DNA of 64,000 nt from contig NC_010505.1 of NCBI RefSeq assembly GCF_000019725.1, positions 5,874,001-5,938,000 on the forward strand. The letters run 5' to 3'. The DNA comes from Methylobacterium radiotolerans JCM 2831 (GTDB taxonomy: Bacteria; Pseudomonadota; Alphaproteobacteria; Rhizobiales; Beijerinckiaceae). Below the pieces are notes generated by a model that was not told the DNA's origin, searched no databases, and saw nothing but the letters and a program-made list of their open reading frames with translations. A program made the position numbers and the translations under genes. Position 1 is the first letter of the stretch. Each line of letters begins with the position of its first letter. This document shows positions 1-8,027 of this stretch, in pieces.

Positions 1-1
1 C

Positions 2-883
2 TGGAGCGAGATCATGCACCAGTTCGACGAGTCGCCCTACGCGCGGCCCGACGCCGCCGAGCGCTTCGCCCGCGGGCTGATGCTGCTCACCGTCGGCCTC
101 GCCAAGAAGGTGTTCCTCGGCGACCCGCTCGCCGAGTACGTGAACCCGGTGTTCCAGGCCGCCGCCGCCGGCAAGGCCGTTACGGTGGTGGAGGCGTGGC
201 AGGCGACGCTCGGCTTCACCTTCCAGATCTACTTCGACTTCTCCGGCTACACCGACATGGCGCTGGGCATCGCGCTGCTGTTCGGCCTCGTCCTGCCGCA
301 GAACTTCGACGTGCCGTACCGCGCCACCTCCCTGCGCGACTTCTGGCGGCGCTGGCACATGACCCTGTCGCGCTTCCTGCGCGACTACCTGTACGTCCCG
401 ATGGGCGGTAACCGCCGCGGGCTGCCGCGGCAGGTCGGGGCGCTCGTCGCCACGATGACGCTCGGCGGCCTCTGGCACGGGGCGGGCCTGACCTTCCTCG
501 CCTGGGGCGCGCTCCACGGGATCGGCCTCGGCGCCGGGGTCCTGGCGCGCCGTGCCCGGATCGCGGTGCCCGCGCCCCTCGGCTGGGCGCTGACCAGCCT
601 GTTCGTCGTGCTGACCTGGGTGCTGTTCCGGGCGACGAGCTTCGAGGCGGCCCTCGTGATCTTCAAGGGGCTGTTCGGGCTGGCGCCCAGGGGCTCCGGC
701 TTCAAGTGGCGCACCATCGCCATCGCCGCCCTGGTCGCGACGGTGGGGCCCACCGCGTGGAACGCGGTGCATCGCCTGCCGCCCCGGCGGCTCCTCGCCT
801 TCGGCTTCGCGCTGCTGTTCGTGCTCGTCCTGCTCAAGATCGGCGACGATGCGAACTACGAGTTCATCTACTTCCAGTTCTGA
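2..883 (+). CDS. MBOAT family O-acyltransferase (AlgI-like), 5' truncated by the window
   Basis: This is the C-terminal 293 residues of a membrane-bound O-acyltransferase. The frame is already open at base 2, so the start lies outside the window. The family moves acyl groups, often acetyl, onto exported polysaccharides from the inner membrane. Visible hallmarks are the FDFSGYTDMALG segment, the FWRRWHMTLS loop, the DYLYVPMGGNRRG stretch and the conserved His in LGGLWHGAG, which is the expected catalytic histidine. Several hydrophobic helices continue to the C-terminus. The next gene starts two bases after the stop, so the pair is probably co-transcribed and acts on one glycan. The acceptor cannot be read from the sequence. 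Confidence 0.9.
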   Translation, partial: WSEIMHQFDESPYARPDAAERFARGLMLLTVGLAKKVFLGDPLAEYVNPVFQAAAAGKAVTVVEAWQATLGFTFQIYFDFSGYTDMALGIALLFGLVLPQNFDVPYRATSLRDFWRRWHMTLSRFLRDYLYVPMGGNRRGLPRQVGALVATMTLGGLWHGAGLTFLAWGALHGIGLGAGVLARRARIAVPAPLGWALTSLFVVLTWVLFRATSFEAALVIFKGLFGLAPRGSGFKWRTIAIAALVATVGPTAWNAVHRLPPRRLLAFGFALLFVLVLLKIGDDANYEFIYFQF

Positions 884-885
884 GG

Positions 886-1893
886 ATGGCGCCCGCACCC
901 CCCACGACCGATCGAGACTGGCGCGGCTTCGCCCGCACCCTGTTCCTGTCGATGGTCGCCCTGTTCGCGGGCTACGTGGCGCTCGCCGTGCTGATCGATC
1001 CCTACGATACCGGCCGCTCGACGCTGCTGTCCCGGGGCGCGGTGCGGCCGCAGGGACCCCGCACCGCCTCGGCCGTCCGCGGCCGCGACCCGGCCTACGC
1101 GGGCGTGGTGATCGGCAACTCGCACATCCAGCTCATCGAGCCGGCGGCCCTGACGCGGCTCACCGGCATCCCCTTCCTCCAGCTCTCCGTGCCGGCCACC
1201 GGCCCTTCCGAGCAGTTCGCCCTGCTCGGCTGGTACCTGCAGCACCATGCCCGCCCCGCCGCGATCGTGCTCTCGGCCGACGCGTTCTGGTGCGCCGACG
1301 ACCCCGCCTTCCCGAGCGAGCACGGCTTTCCCTACTGGCTCGTCGGTGACTGGCCCGCCTACCTGCGGGGGCTGATCCGCTTCTCGGCCGCCCAGGAGAC
1401 GGTCAACCGCCTCGGCTGGCTCCTGAACCCGCGCCGCAAGACCGCCGCGGCCGACGGCTGGTGGGACTACGAGCGCAACTACCTGAGCCAGGGCTTCGGC
1501 GTCGATCCCGCCAAGAAGGCGGCCCTGGAGAAGCCGGTCGGGCCCGAGCCGGAGGCGCATCACGGCGGCCCGTTCCCGATCGCGGCGCGCCTGCGCGCCG
1601 AGCTGACCCGGATCCCGGCGGGGACCCCGGTCGTGGTGGTCTTCCCGCCGGTCTACGCCCGCGGCGAGCCGCCGCCCGGCAGCCCCCGGGCGCGGGCCGA
1701 GGCGACCTGCCGGGCCGAGGTGCGCGCCGTGCTGGCGACTCACGCCCTGAGCACGGTGGTCGACTGGCGCGACGGCCGTCCCGCGGCGGCCGATCCCGAC
1801 CAGTTCTTCGACCAGACCCACTACAGGCTGCCGATCGCCCGAAGTCTGACAACCGAGATCGCCGAGGCGATCGTACGGTTGCAGACCAGATGA
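886..1893 (+). CDS. SGNH-like membrane-anchored protein paired with the MBOAT acyltransferase
   Basis: This 335-residue protein has one N-terminal membrane segment (about residues 17-36) and a periplasmic domain. It carries an SGNH-hydrolase-like pattern: GNSHIQ near residue 78 in the position of the GDS block, and DQTHYR near residue 306 as the Asp-x-x-His block. AlgJ/AlgX-type proteins of this shape work with MBOAT proteins to acetylate exopolysaccharide, so a role as the periplasmic acyltransferase is likely. The frame is open further upstream, but ATG at 886, two bases after the MBOAT stop, gives the expected signal anchor. Substrate and exact subfamily are unknown. Confidence 0.75.
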   Translation: MAPAPPTTDRDWRGFARTLFLSMVALFAGYVALAVLIDPYDTGRSTLLSRGAVRPQGPRTASAVRGRDPAYAGVVIGNSHIQLIEPAALTRLTGIPFLQLSVPATGPSEQFALLGWYLQHHARPAAIVLSADAFWCADDPAFPSEHGFPYWLVGDWPAYLRGLIRFSAAQETVNRLGWLLNPRRKTAAADGWWDYERNYLSQGFGVDPAKKAALEKPVGPEPEAHHGGPFPIAARLRAELTRIPAGTPVVVVFPPVYARGEPPPGSPRARAEATCRAEVRAVLATHALSTVVDWRDGRPAAADPDQFFDQTHYRLPIARSLTTEIAEAIVRLQTR

Positions 1894-2075
1894 CAGCGTA
1901 AAACATCTGTACCGTGGCCTGTTTGCCGCACGCGGCGATGCAGTGACAGCCAGTTACAGCCCCTGCATCCGTGTGCGTTGTGGCGCTGAGGCACCTCGAC
2001 TATACGGCACCTCACGTTATCGCCGCACACCGGCCATCCCCTGGTGGGCGGTTTACCATCCAGCGAGGGTGACGC

Positions 2076-2495
2076 ATGGCGAAGGTGCAGCTGGAGGACG
2101 GCTACGTCCCGTCCGACGACGAGCCCTTCATGAATGACCGGCAGCGCGAATATTTCCGGCGCAAGCTGCTGAGCTGGAAGAACGACATCCTGCGCGAGGC
2201 GCAGGATACGCTGGTGGCGCTGCAGAGCGAGAACGAGAATCATCCCGACCTCGCCGACCGCGCGTCGTCAGAGACGGACCGGGCGATCGAGTTGCGGGCC
2301 CGGGACCGCCAGCGCAAGCTGACCGGCAAGATCGACGCGGCGCTGGCCCGGATCGAGGACGGGTCCTACGGGTTCTGCGAGGAGACCGGCGAGCCGATCT
2401 CCCTCCGCCGCCTCGACGCGCGGCCGATCGCGACCCTGTCGCTCGAGGCCCAGGAGCGGCACGAGCGCCGCGAGCGCGTCTACCGCGACGACTGA
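2076..2495 (+). CDS. dksA: DksA/TraR family transcription factor
   Basis: This 139-residue protein is a full-length DksA homologue. DksA binds in the RNA polymerase secondary channel and, with ppGpp, adjusts rRNA and amino-acid promoters. The coiled-coil part covers about residues 20-100 and contains the conserved DxxDxA-type tip, seen here as DLADRASSETDR. The C-terminal finger reads GFCEETGEPISLRRLDARP and continues with LSLEAQERHE. Only one of the four zinc cysteines of E. coli DksA is left, as is usual in alphaproteobacteria. The gene stands alone, with 182 bases upstream that can hold its promoter. Confidence 0.92.
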   Translation: MAKVQLEDGYVPSDDEPFMNDRQREYFRRKLLSWKNDILREAQDTLVALQSENENHPDLADRASSETDRAIELRARDRQRKLTGKIDAALARIEDGSYGFCEETGEPISLRRLDARPIATLSLEAQERHERRERVYRDD

Positions 2496-2540
2496 TCCGG
2501 ACCCGGCCGCGCGCCGGATCCGGCGGCCGACCCGGCGCGA

Positions 2541-4247
2541 CTACTGCGTGAGCCGCAGCGCGCCGATGCTCGCCTGGATCGACTTGAACGCCTTGATCAG
2601 GTCGTCGGACGAGTTGGCGAGGTAGAACTGGTCGGGCGACGAGGCGCAGTTCCGCAGCAGCGTCTGCCCCGCCGAATCGATCGGATCCGTCGGGACGCTG
2701 AAGCCGATCGTGTAGATCGAGATGTTGACCGCCTTCGTGTTGGCGCACGCCTCGGCGGTGAGCGCGTCGAGCGCCTTCCGCGCGGTGTTGCCGTCGGCGA
2801 TGTTGGTGTTCTGGTACGCCGTCGTCAGGCGCGGGTTCGGCGTCGTGCCGTTGGCGTTCCGGAAATAGCCGGCCGCGAAGTAGAGCGAGCCGGTCGGCGC
2901 GCTCGAATTGGTGCCCCAGCTGTTCGTGCCGTCGGTCATCAGGATGATGATCTTGTTGATGTTCGTGGCGTTCGAGCTGTTCGCGCTGGACGCGTAGGGT
3001 TGACCGTCCGCGAAGACGCTGTTCGGCGAGAGGGTGCGCCAACCCCACATGAATCCCTCGTGGATGTTGGTCGATCCGGAAGGCGCCATGTTGTTGATCA
3101 GGGTCTTCAGCGCGTTCGTGTTGTTGGTCAGCCGCTGAAGCGGCTGGGTGGTGCAGCCGAAATTCGGACCGTTCGGGATCCCGAGGGGCGAGCCGGACGC
3201 CGGATCCTTCGGATTGACGTACTTGCAGGCTTGGCCGAGCGCGGTGTTGTAGGTGTTGCTGTTCCGGCAGTCGGGGCCGGTCTCGTCGTCGATATAGCTG
3301 TTGTAGCTGTAGGCCGTCGACCTCTGGTTGCCGACCGGGAAGGACGCGCCGCCCGACGTGCCGTCGCCCGGCTCGTCGGGCGCGAGCAGCGGCACGTAGA
3401 AGGAATCCTTGGTCGTGGGCGCGCCGTCCTGGACGTTGAACGGGTAGGGAAGCGACTCGAGGCACCCGGCCCAGCCCCAGTTCCGGTTCGCCGCCTGCAG
3501 CTTCGCGAAGACCTCGAAGCGGTTCTTGAACGGTGCCGGATTCGACTGGACGATGTTCGTCCAGTGGTAGCTGGAGAGGCCGTTCTGATCGATCCAACTC
3601 GCGTAGCGGTACGCGGACGGGTCGACCGCCACGGCGGCGGCGAAGGGAACGATCGCGACCTTGGTCGCGCTGGAGAAGGCCGGGCTCGTGTAGACGTAGT
3701 TGACGAAATCGGTCGCGGCCGTCTGGACGGCCCGAAGCTTCGACTGTCCCCCGCTCGACGCGGCCATCGAGCCCGTGTTGTCGAGGACCAGCGCGATCTC
3801 GAAGGTCTTGGGCAGCGGCGTGGCGCATTGAGAGACGGCGCCCGGGTTGATGCGCTGGGTGCCGGTCAGCCCACCGAAGAAGGTCGTGGACTGCTTGTGC
3901 GCGGTCAGCGTGATCTTGCGCGGGCTGCTGGTGATCGCCAGCCGGTCGACCACGAGGTTCGCGGCACCCATGGCGCCGGTCATCGTCGTCTGGGCGAGGG
4001 TGTTGAGTTCGGCCTCCGACGTCGTCAGCGGCGTCTGGCAGAGCAGCAGCGCCGTGGCGTCGGTCGCGGTCTGGAGCTTCGTCTCCAGCCGCGTAGCGAA
4101 GCCGTAATCGATCGCCGCGCCGCCGATCATCACCATCGGCACGCTCAGGAACGCGAACAGCAGGGCGACGTTGCCGCCGCGGTCGCGCAGGAGGCCGCGG
4201 CGCCGCTCGGGGCGGTCGTCAGGACTAGCGGTCGATCTTCGTGCCAT
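2541..4247 (-). CDS. TadG-like pilus assembly protein with von Willebrand A domain
   Basis: This 568-residue protein begins with a TadE/TadG-type membrane segment (about residues 20-48, with GGNVALLFAF). A large extracytoplasmic von Willebrand A-like domain follows from about residue 150. The MIDAS-like motif DNTGSM and a later LMTDGTNSW strand are visible. Proteins of this type are minor pseudopilins of Flp/Tad pili or related surface adhesins. Its start overlaps the end of the upstream TadE gene by 23 bases, which suggests translational coupling. The motor and secretin genes (tadA, tadB, tadC, cpaB, cpaC) are not in this window, so the locus is a satellite of a pilus system encoded elsewhere. 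Confidence 0.85.
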   Translation of the reverse strand: MARRSTASPDDRPERRRGLLRDRGGNVALLFAFLSVPMVMIGGAAIDYGFATRLETKLQTATDATALLLCQTPLTTSEAELNTLAQTTMTGAMGAANLVVDRLAITSSPRKITLTAHKQSTTFFGGLTGTQRINPGAVSQCATPLPKTFEIALVLDNTGSMAASSGGQSKLRAVQTAATDFVNYVYTSPAFSSATKVAIVPFAAAVAVDPSAYRYASWIDQNGLSSYHWTNIVQSNPAPFKNRFEVFAKLQAANRNWGWAGCLESLPYPFNVQDGAPTTKDSFYVPLLAPDEPGDGTSGGASFPVGNQRSTAYSYNSYIDDETGPDCRNSNTYNTALGQACKYVNPKDPASGSPLGIPNGPNFGCTTQPLQRLTNNTNALKTLINNMAPSGSTNIHEGFMWGWRTLSPNSVFADGQPYASSANSSNATNINKIIILMTDGTNSWGTNSSAPTGSLYFAAGYFRNANGTTPNPRLTTAYQNTNIADGNTARKALDALTAEACANTKAVNISIYTIGFSVPTDPIDSAGQTLLRNCASSPDQFYLANSSDDLIKAFKSIQASIGALRLTQ

Positions 4248-4884
4248 CGCAGTTCGCGTGTTCGTCGTCCGGCAGGACGACTTCCGTGTAGGTGCTGGTG
4301 CCGTAGGCCTGGCCGCCGCGGGTCGGCCACGGCGCGCTGCTGGTGAACGTGATCGTGCTGCTCACGCCCTTGGCGAGCTTCACCAGGGCGCTCCCGATCA
4401 TCGGGGTGTAGCTGATGCTGACTTCCGCCAGGACGTACCGCATGCCCGGCATCCGGTAGCCGTCCGGCACGGTCAGGCCGGCCGCGGATCCCAGGCTCCG
4501 CGCGGTCCCGTTCGCGTTGGCGACGCTGGAGCAGACCACCGGGGGACCGACCGGGTTCTTCGCGTCGATGCCCATGGCGCTGACCACGATCTTGACCTTC
4601 GACGTGTCGAACGGGCGCATCACCGCCGTGGCGGAGGCGAGGATGTCGTTCATCACGGTGCGGCTGATCGGGTTCTGCGTGTCGCCCTGCGCCGTCAGGT
4701 CCGCCACGGTCCGGCCGAGCTGGGTCAGCTTGCGCCACTCGTCGATGGCGTGCCCCACCTCGGTCATCCCGGCCCAGATCGCGAGCAGGATCGGCAGGAT
4801 GACGGCGAACTCGACCGCCGCGCCGCCCCGCCGATCCTGCCCGAGCCGGGCCGCCCGCCGGGTCAGGACGGCGAGGACGGGCAC
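4225..4884 (-). CDS. TadE-like minor pseudopilin (second copy)
   Basis: This 219-residue TadE-family protein has a short Arg-rich leader and then the diagnostic GGAAVEFAVILPILLAIW segment. That segment contains the conserved Glu of pseudopilin-type membrane helices. The rest is an extracytoplasmic domain with two Cys. The open frame runs far upstream as a shadow of the previous gene. I place the start at GTG 4884 because it precedes the TadE helix by a normal distance and gives a 22-base overlap with the upstream gene, like the overlap downstream. A start nearer 4866 is possible. It is the middle gene of a three-gene operon. Confidence 0.8.
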   Translation of the reverse strand: MPVLAVLTRRAARLGQDRRGGAAVEFAVILPILLAIWAGMTEVGHAIDEWRKLTQLGRTVADLTAQGDTQNPISRTVMNDILASATAVMRPFDTSKVKIVVSAMGIDAKNPVGPPVVCSSVANANGTARSLGSAAGLTVPDGYRMPGMRYVLAEVSISYTPMIGSALVKLAKGVSSTITFTSSAPWPTRGGQAYGTSTYTEVVLPDDEHANCDGTKIDR

Positions 4885-5510
4885 GGGCTCGCTCCGACGA
4901 TCTGATAGGGCTCGGTGCGGAACACCGCGGTGGACGTCAGCAGGCTCGATCCCTCCGCGGGCCCGCTGGTGAACTGCTTCGTGTTCAGGCCCATCAGGTT
5001 GAAGAAGGTCGGGAACGGCACCGCCGCCGTGACGATCACGATCGTCCCGGGCGAGGCGCATTTGTAGTTGGAGCCGAAACTCGTGCTCCACGTGCCTGTG
5101 GCCGTGTCGATCGGCTTGGCCGCGGTCGCGCTCGCGAAGCTGCTCGAGGTCGAGACGTCGATCTTGACGTTCTGACAGTTGAACACGGTGGGGACGGGGC
5201 TGCTGCTCGGTCCGCACATCCGTGTCTTGAGGGTCGCGAGCACGGTCGCGGGATTGGTCTGACCCGCGGTGTCGAGCTGGAACTGGCCGGTGAAGATCGT
5301 CCGGACCGCGTTCTGGAGGGCGCGATCGAAATTTTGCGTCGCCCACATCTGAAACATGATCTGGAGGATCGCGCCGCACAGCGCCAGGAACGGCAGGGCC
5401 ACGAGGGCGAACTCCACCGCGGCCGCGCCGCCGCTGTCGCGCGCGAGGCGCCTCAGGAGACAACCCGACGTAACTCTGACCTGCGCGTGTGAAAGTCCTC
5501 GACGGTTCAT
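4863..5510 (-). CDS. TadE-like minor pseudopilin (first copy)
   Basis: This 215-residue protein starts the tad-type operon. It has a basic leader with two Arg, then the TadE signature [19 protein letters not shown] as its single membrane helix (about residues 27-50). A secreted Ser/Thr-rich domain with four Cys follows. TadE proteins are processed like prepilins and help assemble or initiate Flp pili. The ATG at 5510 is followed by a short positively charged N-terminus, as expected. The 200-base AT-richer gap to the divergent collagen-like gene should hold the operon promoter. Confidence 0.85.
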   Translation of the reverse strand: MNRRGLSHAQVRVTSGCLLRRLARDSGGAAAVEFALVALPFLALCGAILQIMFQMWATQNFDRALQNAVRTIFTGQFQLDTAGQTNPATVLATLKTRMCGPSSSPVPTVFNCQNVKIDVSTSSSFASATAAKPIDTATGTWSTSFGSNYKCASPGTIVIVTAAVPFPTFFNLMGLNTKQFTSGPAEGSSLLTSTAVFRTEPYQIVGASPCPSSPS

Positions 5511-5711
5511 GAGCGAGCAGATCAGTCGAAAATAGCCATCGCGTTCGATGTGACGCCAAGATTTTGCAAAACTCTTAATTCGATCGACTACAACAGGCTT
5601 ATCGAGTTCCTGCTACTTTTGGTTGTGTCGAGCGCGGTAGTCGGCGATGCGCGGTTGACGCCCCGCCGGTGCGCACCACTTCCACGCGCGCAGGCGTGGC
5701 CGGAGAACCGC

Positions 5712-6122
5712 ATGAGATCCCCTCTGATCGCGCTCGTGGTCGGCGCGACGGCGCTCGCGCTCGCCGCCTGCGACGCGCCCAAGCCGGGGCCGGCCGGGCC
5801 TCCCGGTGCGAAGGGTGATCGGGGACCGCCGGGGCCGGCCGGGCCGGCCGGGGTCAACGGCGCGACGGGGGCTCGCGGTCCCGCGGGCGACCCGGGCCCG
5901 GCCGGGCCGGCCGGTCCGCCCGGACCGGCCCTGAACAGCCAGGTGCGTCTCGACGTGGCCTGCCGCCGTGACGAGGAATTGATTGGCGCCTACTGCCGAG
6001 GCATGGCGGTTCTGCCGTCCGTGACCGTCACGGACGGCGTGTCCACGGTCGGCTGCCTCGACATGACCGCCAAGGCCGCCAAGGATGCCCAGCCCGTCGC
6101 GGTCTGCATGAAGAAGCCATGA
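5712..6122 (+). CDS. Collagen-like repeat lipoprotein
   Basis: This 136-residue lipoprotein has a signal peptide ending in the lipobox L17-A18-A19-C20. Asp follows the lipidated Cys at +2, which in E. coli favours retention at the inner membrane. Residues 26-73 form 16 uninterrupted Gly-X-Y triplets rich in Pro-Ala and Pro-Pro, the pattern of bacterial collagen-like proteins. The C-terminal 63 residues contain four Cys and resemble no family I can name. The frame is open upstream, but ATG 5712 gives a perfect signal peptide. The stop overlaps the start of the next gene (ATGA), so the two are translationally coupled. Function is unknown; a trimeric stalk or structural role is inferred from the repeat. 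Confidence 0.8.
   Translation: MRSPLIALVVGATALALAACDAPKPGPAGPPGAKGDRGPPGPAGPAGVNGATGARGPAGDPGPAGPAGPPGPALNSQVRLDVACRRDEELIGAYCRGMAVLPSVTVTDGVSTVGCLDMTAKAAKDAQPVAVCMKKP
5787..5930 (+). repeat. Gly-X-Y collagen-like coding repeat, 16 triplets
   Basis: These 144 bases encode 16 successive Gly-X-Y triplets without interruption. Most are GPA, GPP or GAx, and two carry charged pairs (GAK followed by GDR). The DNA is built from repeated gggccggcc-type blocks, so copy number could change by slippage. Confidence 0.85.
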
Positions 6123-6589
6123 GATTCGCCGCCCCCGCACTCCTGATCGCGCTGGTGTCCGGCCCCGCCTGTGCCCAATCCTTCGTGCCGACGGAGCGGG
6201 CGGCGATCGACCTCGTGCGCGACCGGCGCACCGCCGGCTTCACCACCGTGGCGCGCACGCTGGCCTATGCCGAGCGCGCGACCGGCGGCGCTTTCCGACT
6301 CGGCGGCTACCGGGTCGATTATCGCCCGGACGCGCCGTTCGCCCGGGTGCGGATCTGCTATCGCCTGGGGATCGATCCGCCGACCTGCGGCCTCGCTTAC
6401 CGCGTCGCGGTCAACCCCGCCCATGTCGAGCCGGCCGACCGCTACGACGGTCTGACGCGCGACCTCGAGCACGGGCCCCAGGCGTTCCTCCGGGCGCTCG
6501 CTCGGGAGGCCGATCTGCAGCGCCAGCCGGACTTCCTGCGGAAGGTCGAGGCCGCGCTCGAGCCCTACAACCCCTACGACTGGCGCTGA
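6119..6589 (+). CDS. Small secreted protein coupled to the collagen-like lipoprotein
   Basis: This 156-residue protein has a clear signal peptide with a cleavage site after PACA (about residue 19). The mature domain has two Cys (in RICYRLG and PPTCGLA) that could form a disulphide. It ends in an unusual Pro/Tyr-rich NPYDWR tail. Its start codon overlaps the stop of the collagen-like lipoprotein gene, so both are probably made together in the envelope. I do not recognise the family. A supporting or anchoring role for the collagen-like protein is only inferred from the coupling. Confidence 0.75.
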   Translation: MRFAAPALLIALVSGPACAQSFVPTERAAIDLVRDRRTAGFTTVARTLAYAERATGGAFRLGGYRVDYRPDAPFARVRICYRLGIDPPTCGLAYRVAVNPAHVEPADRYDGLTRDLEHGPQAFLRALAREADLQRQPDFLRKVEAALEPYNPYDWR

Positions 6590-6601
6590 TCGCGGACGCC
6601 C

Positions 6602-7879
6602 TCAGAGCAGCCGCGGCCAGCGCAGGAGCCGTTCCGGCGCGAAGGCCGCGACCGGCACCGCCGGGTTCCGGCGGGTGGCGAGGTCGGCGACGATCTCGCC
6701 GGTGATCGGGCCGGTGGACAGGCCGATATGACCGTGGCCGAAGGCGAAGAGCAGGCCGTCGTGCCGCGGGGCGCGGCCGATCACCGGCATCCCGTCGGGC
6801 GTCGACGGGCGGGAGCCGAGCCACGGCGCGTTGTCCAGCGGCCCGCCGAGCCGCAGGGTGCCGGCCGCCTCGCGGGACGCCGCCTCGATCTGCGTGTGGT
6901 CGGGGGCGGCGGCGCGGGCGTTGAGTTCGACACCGGACAGGACACGGACCCGGTGCTCGCCCATCGGCGACAGGATCGAGCCCGCGCCCGTGTCGAGGAC
7001 AGGCCGGGTCAGCGGCGGGCTGTCCGGATGCAGGGCGTAGTGGCGATGGTAGCCGCGCTCGGCCGCCACCGCGAAGCGGTAGCCGAGAGTCCGGGCGATC
7101 GCCCCGGAGGCGGCGCCGGCCGCGAGGACGACCTGCCGGCCCCGCACGGCGCCGCCGTCGTGATCGACGCGCCAGCCACCGGCCTCGGGCTCCAACCGGG
7201 CGACGCTGCCGCGCAGGCGGCGGCCGCCGAGGCCGGTGAACAGGGCCTCGCACGCCTCGATCAGCCGGCCGGGCTCGCGCACCGATCCCGTCTCGGTGAG
7301 CAGCATGGCCCGCGCGTAGGGCCGCACCAGCGCCGGCTCGACGGCCTGCAGCGCCGCCGTGTCGAGGATGTCGAACGCGACCCCGTGCGCGGCCAGGATC
7401 TCGCGCTCCAGGGCGGCGGCCGCGAAGGCCGCCTCGGTGCGGTAGGCCTTGATCCAGCCCGTCCGCTGCAGCCGGTCGCCGGTGCCGGCCCGGGCCGCCA
7501 GCCGCTCGTGGGCCGGATAGGCGGCGCTGGTCAGCGGCAGCAGCGCCGCGGCCGCGCGGCGCCAGCGGGATGCGCGCGCAGCCGCGAGGAAATGCGCCGT
7601 GTAGGGCAAGATTCGCGGGAGATGCGCGTAGTGCAGCCTCAGGCCGCGATCGGCGTTGCGCAGGTAGGCCGGGAGCTTGCCCCACAGGGCCGGGCTCGAC
7701 ATCGGCAGGATCGAGCCGCGGCTGACCACGCCGGCATTGCCGTAGGAGGTCCGGGCTCGCGCCTCGCCGGGATCCAGCAGGACCACGTCGAGCCCGCGAT
7801 CCCTCAGCGCGATGGCGCTGGCGAGGCCGACCATCCCGCCGCCGACCACCACGATGTCGGCCGTCTCATCCGTCGCCAT
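6602..7879 (-). CDS. FAD-dependent amino acid oxidase/dehydrogenase (DadA/DAO family)
   Basis: This 425-residue flavoprotein starts with the Rossmann dinucleotide-binding motif in VVVGGGMVGLASAIALRDRG. The C-terminal FAD signature GHGHIGLSTGPITGEIV is typical of D-amino acid dehydrogenases and glycine oxidases. The family deaminates D-amino acids or related amines and passes electrons to oxygen or quinone; the substrate here is not determined. ATG 7879 is preferred because it sits just before the FAD motif. GTG 7888 is a near alternative, and the longer open frame upstream runs through the divergent promoter region of gltX. It is transcribed away from gltX across a 148-base gap. Confidence 0.85.
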   Translation of the reverse strand: MATDETADIVVVGGGMVGLASAIALRDRGLDVVLLDPGEARARTSYGNAGVVSRGSILPMSSPALWGKLPAYLRNADRGLRLHYAHLPRILPYTAHFLAAARASRWRRAAAALLPLTSAAYPAHERLAARAGTGDRLQRTGWIKAYRTEAAFAAAALEREILAAHGVAFDILDTAALQAVEPALVRPYARAMLLTETGSVREPGRLIEACEALFTGLGGRRLRGSVARLEPEAGGWRVDHDGGAVRGRQVVLAAGAASGAIARTLGYRFAVAAERGYHRHYALHPDSPPLTRPVLDTGAGSILSPMGEHRVRVLSGVELNARAAAPDHTQIEAASREAAGTLRLGGPLDNAPWLGSRPSTPDGMPVIGRAPRHDGLLFAFGHGHIGLSTGPITGEIVADLATRRNPAVPVAAFAPERLLRWPRLL

Positions 7880-8027
7880 GCCGCTCACATCCCGCCCCGC
7901 ACCACGCGCGCCCTTCTGACGGGTTTCCCGCCTCCTGGGTAGCGGGCCGCCGCGGGTCGGCGCATCGGGCCGGTGTGATCGTGAAGTCCCGCGCACATTC
8001 CCGCGGAGATCGGCTAGAGAGCGGGCC

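Noticed and set aside
3000..4346. Plus-strand 448-codon frame opposite the TadG-like gene
   Set aside because: Antisense shadow with no recognisable domain.
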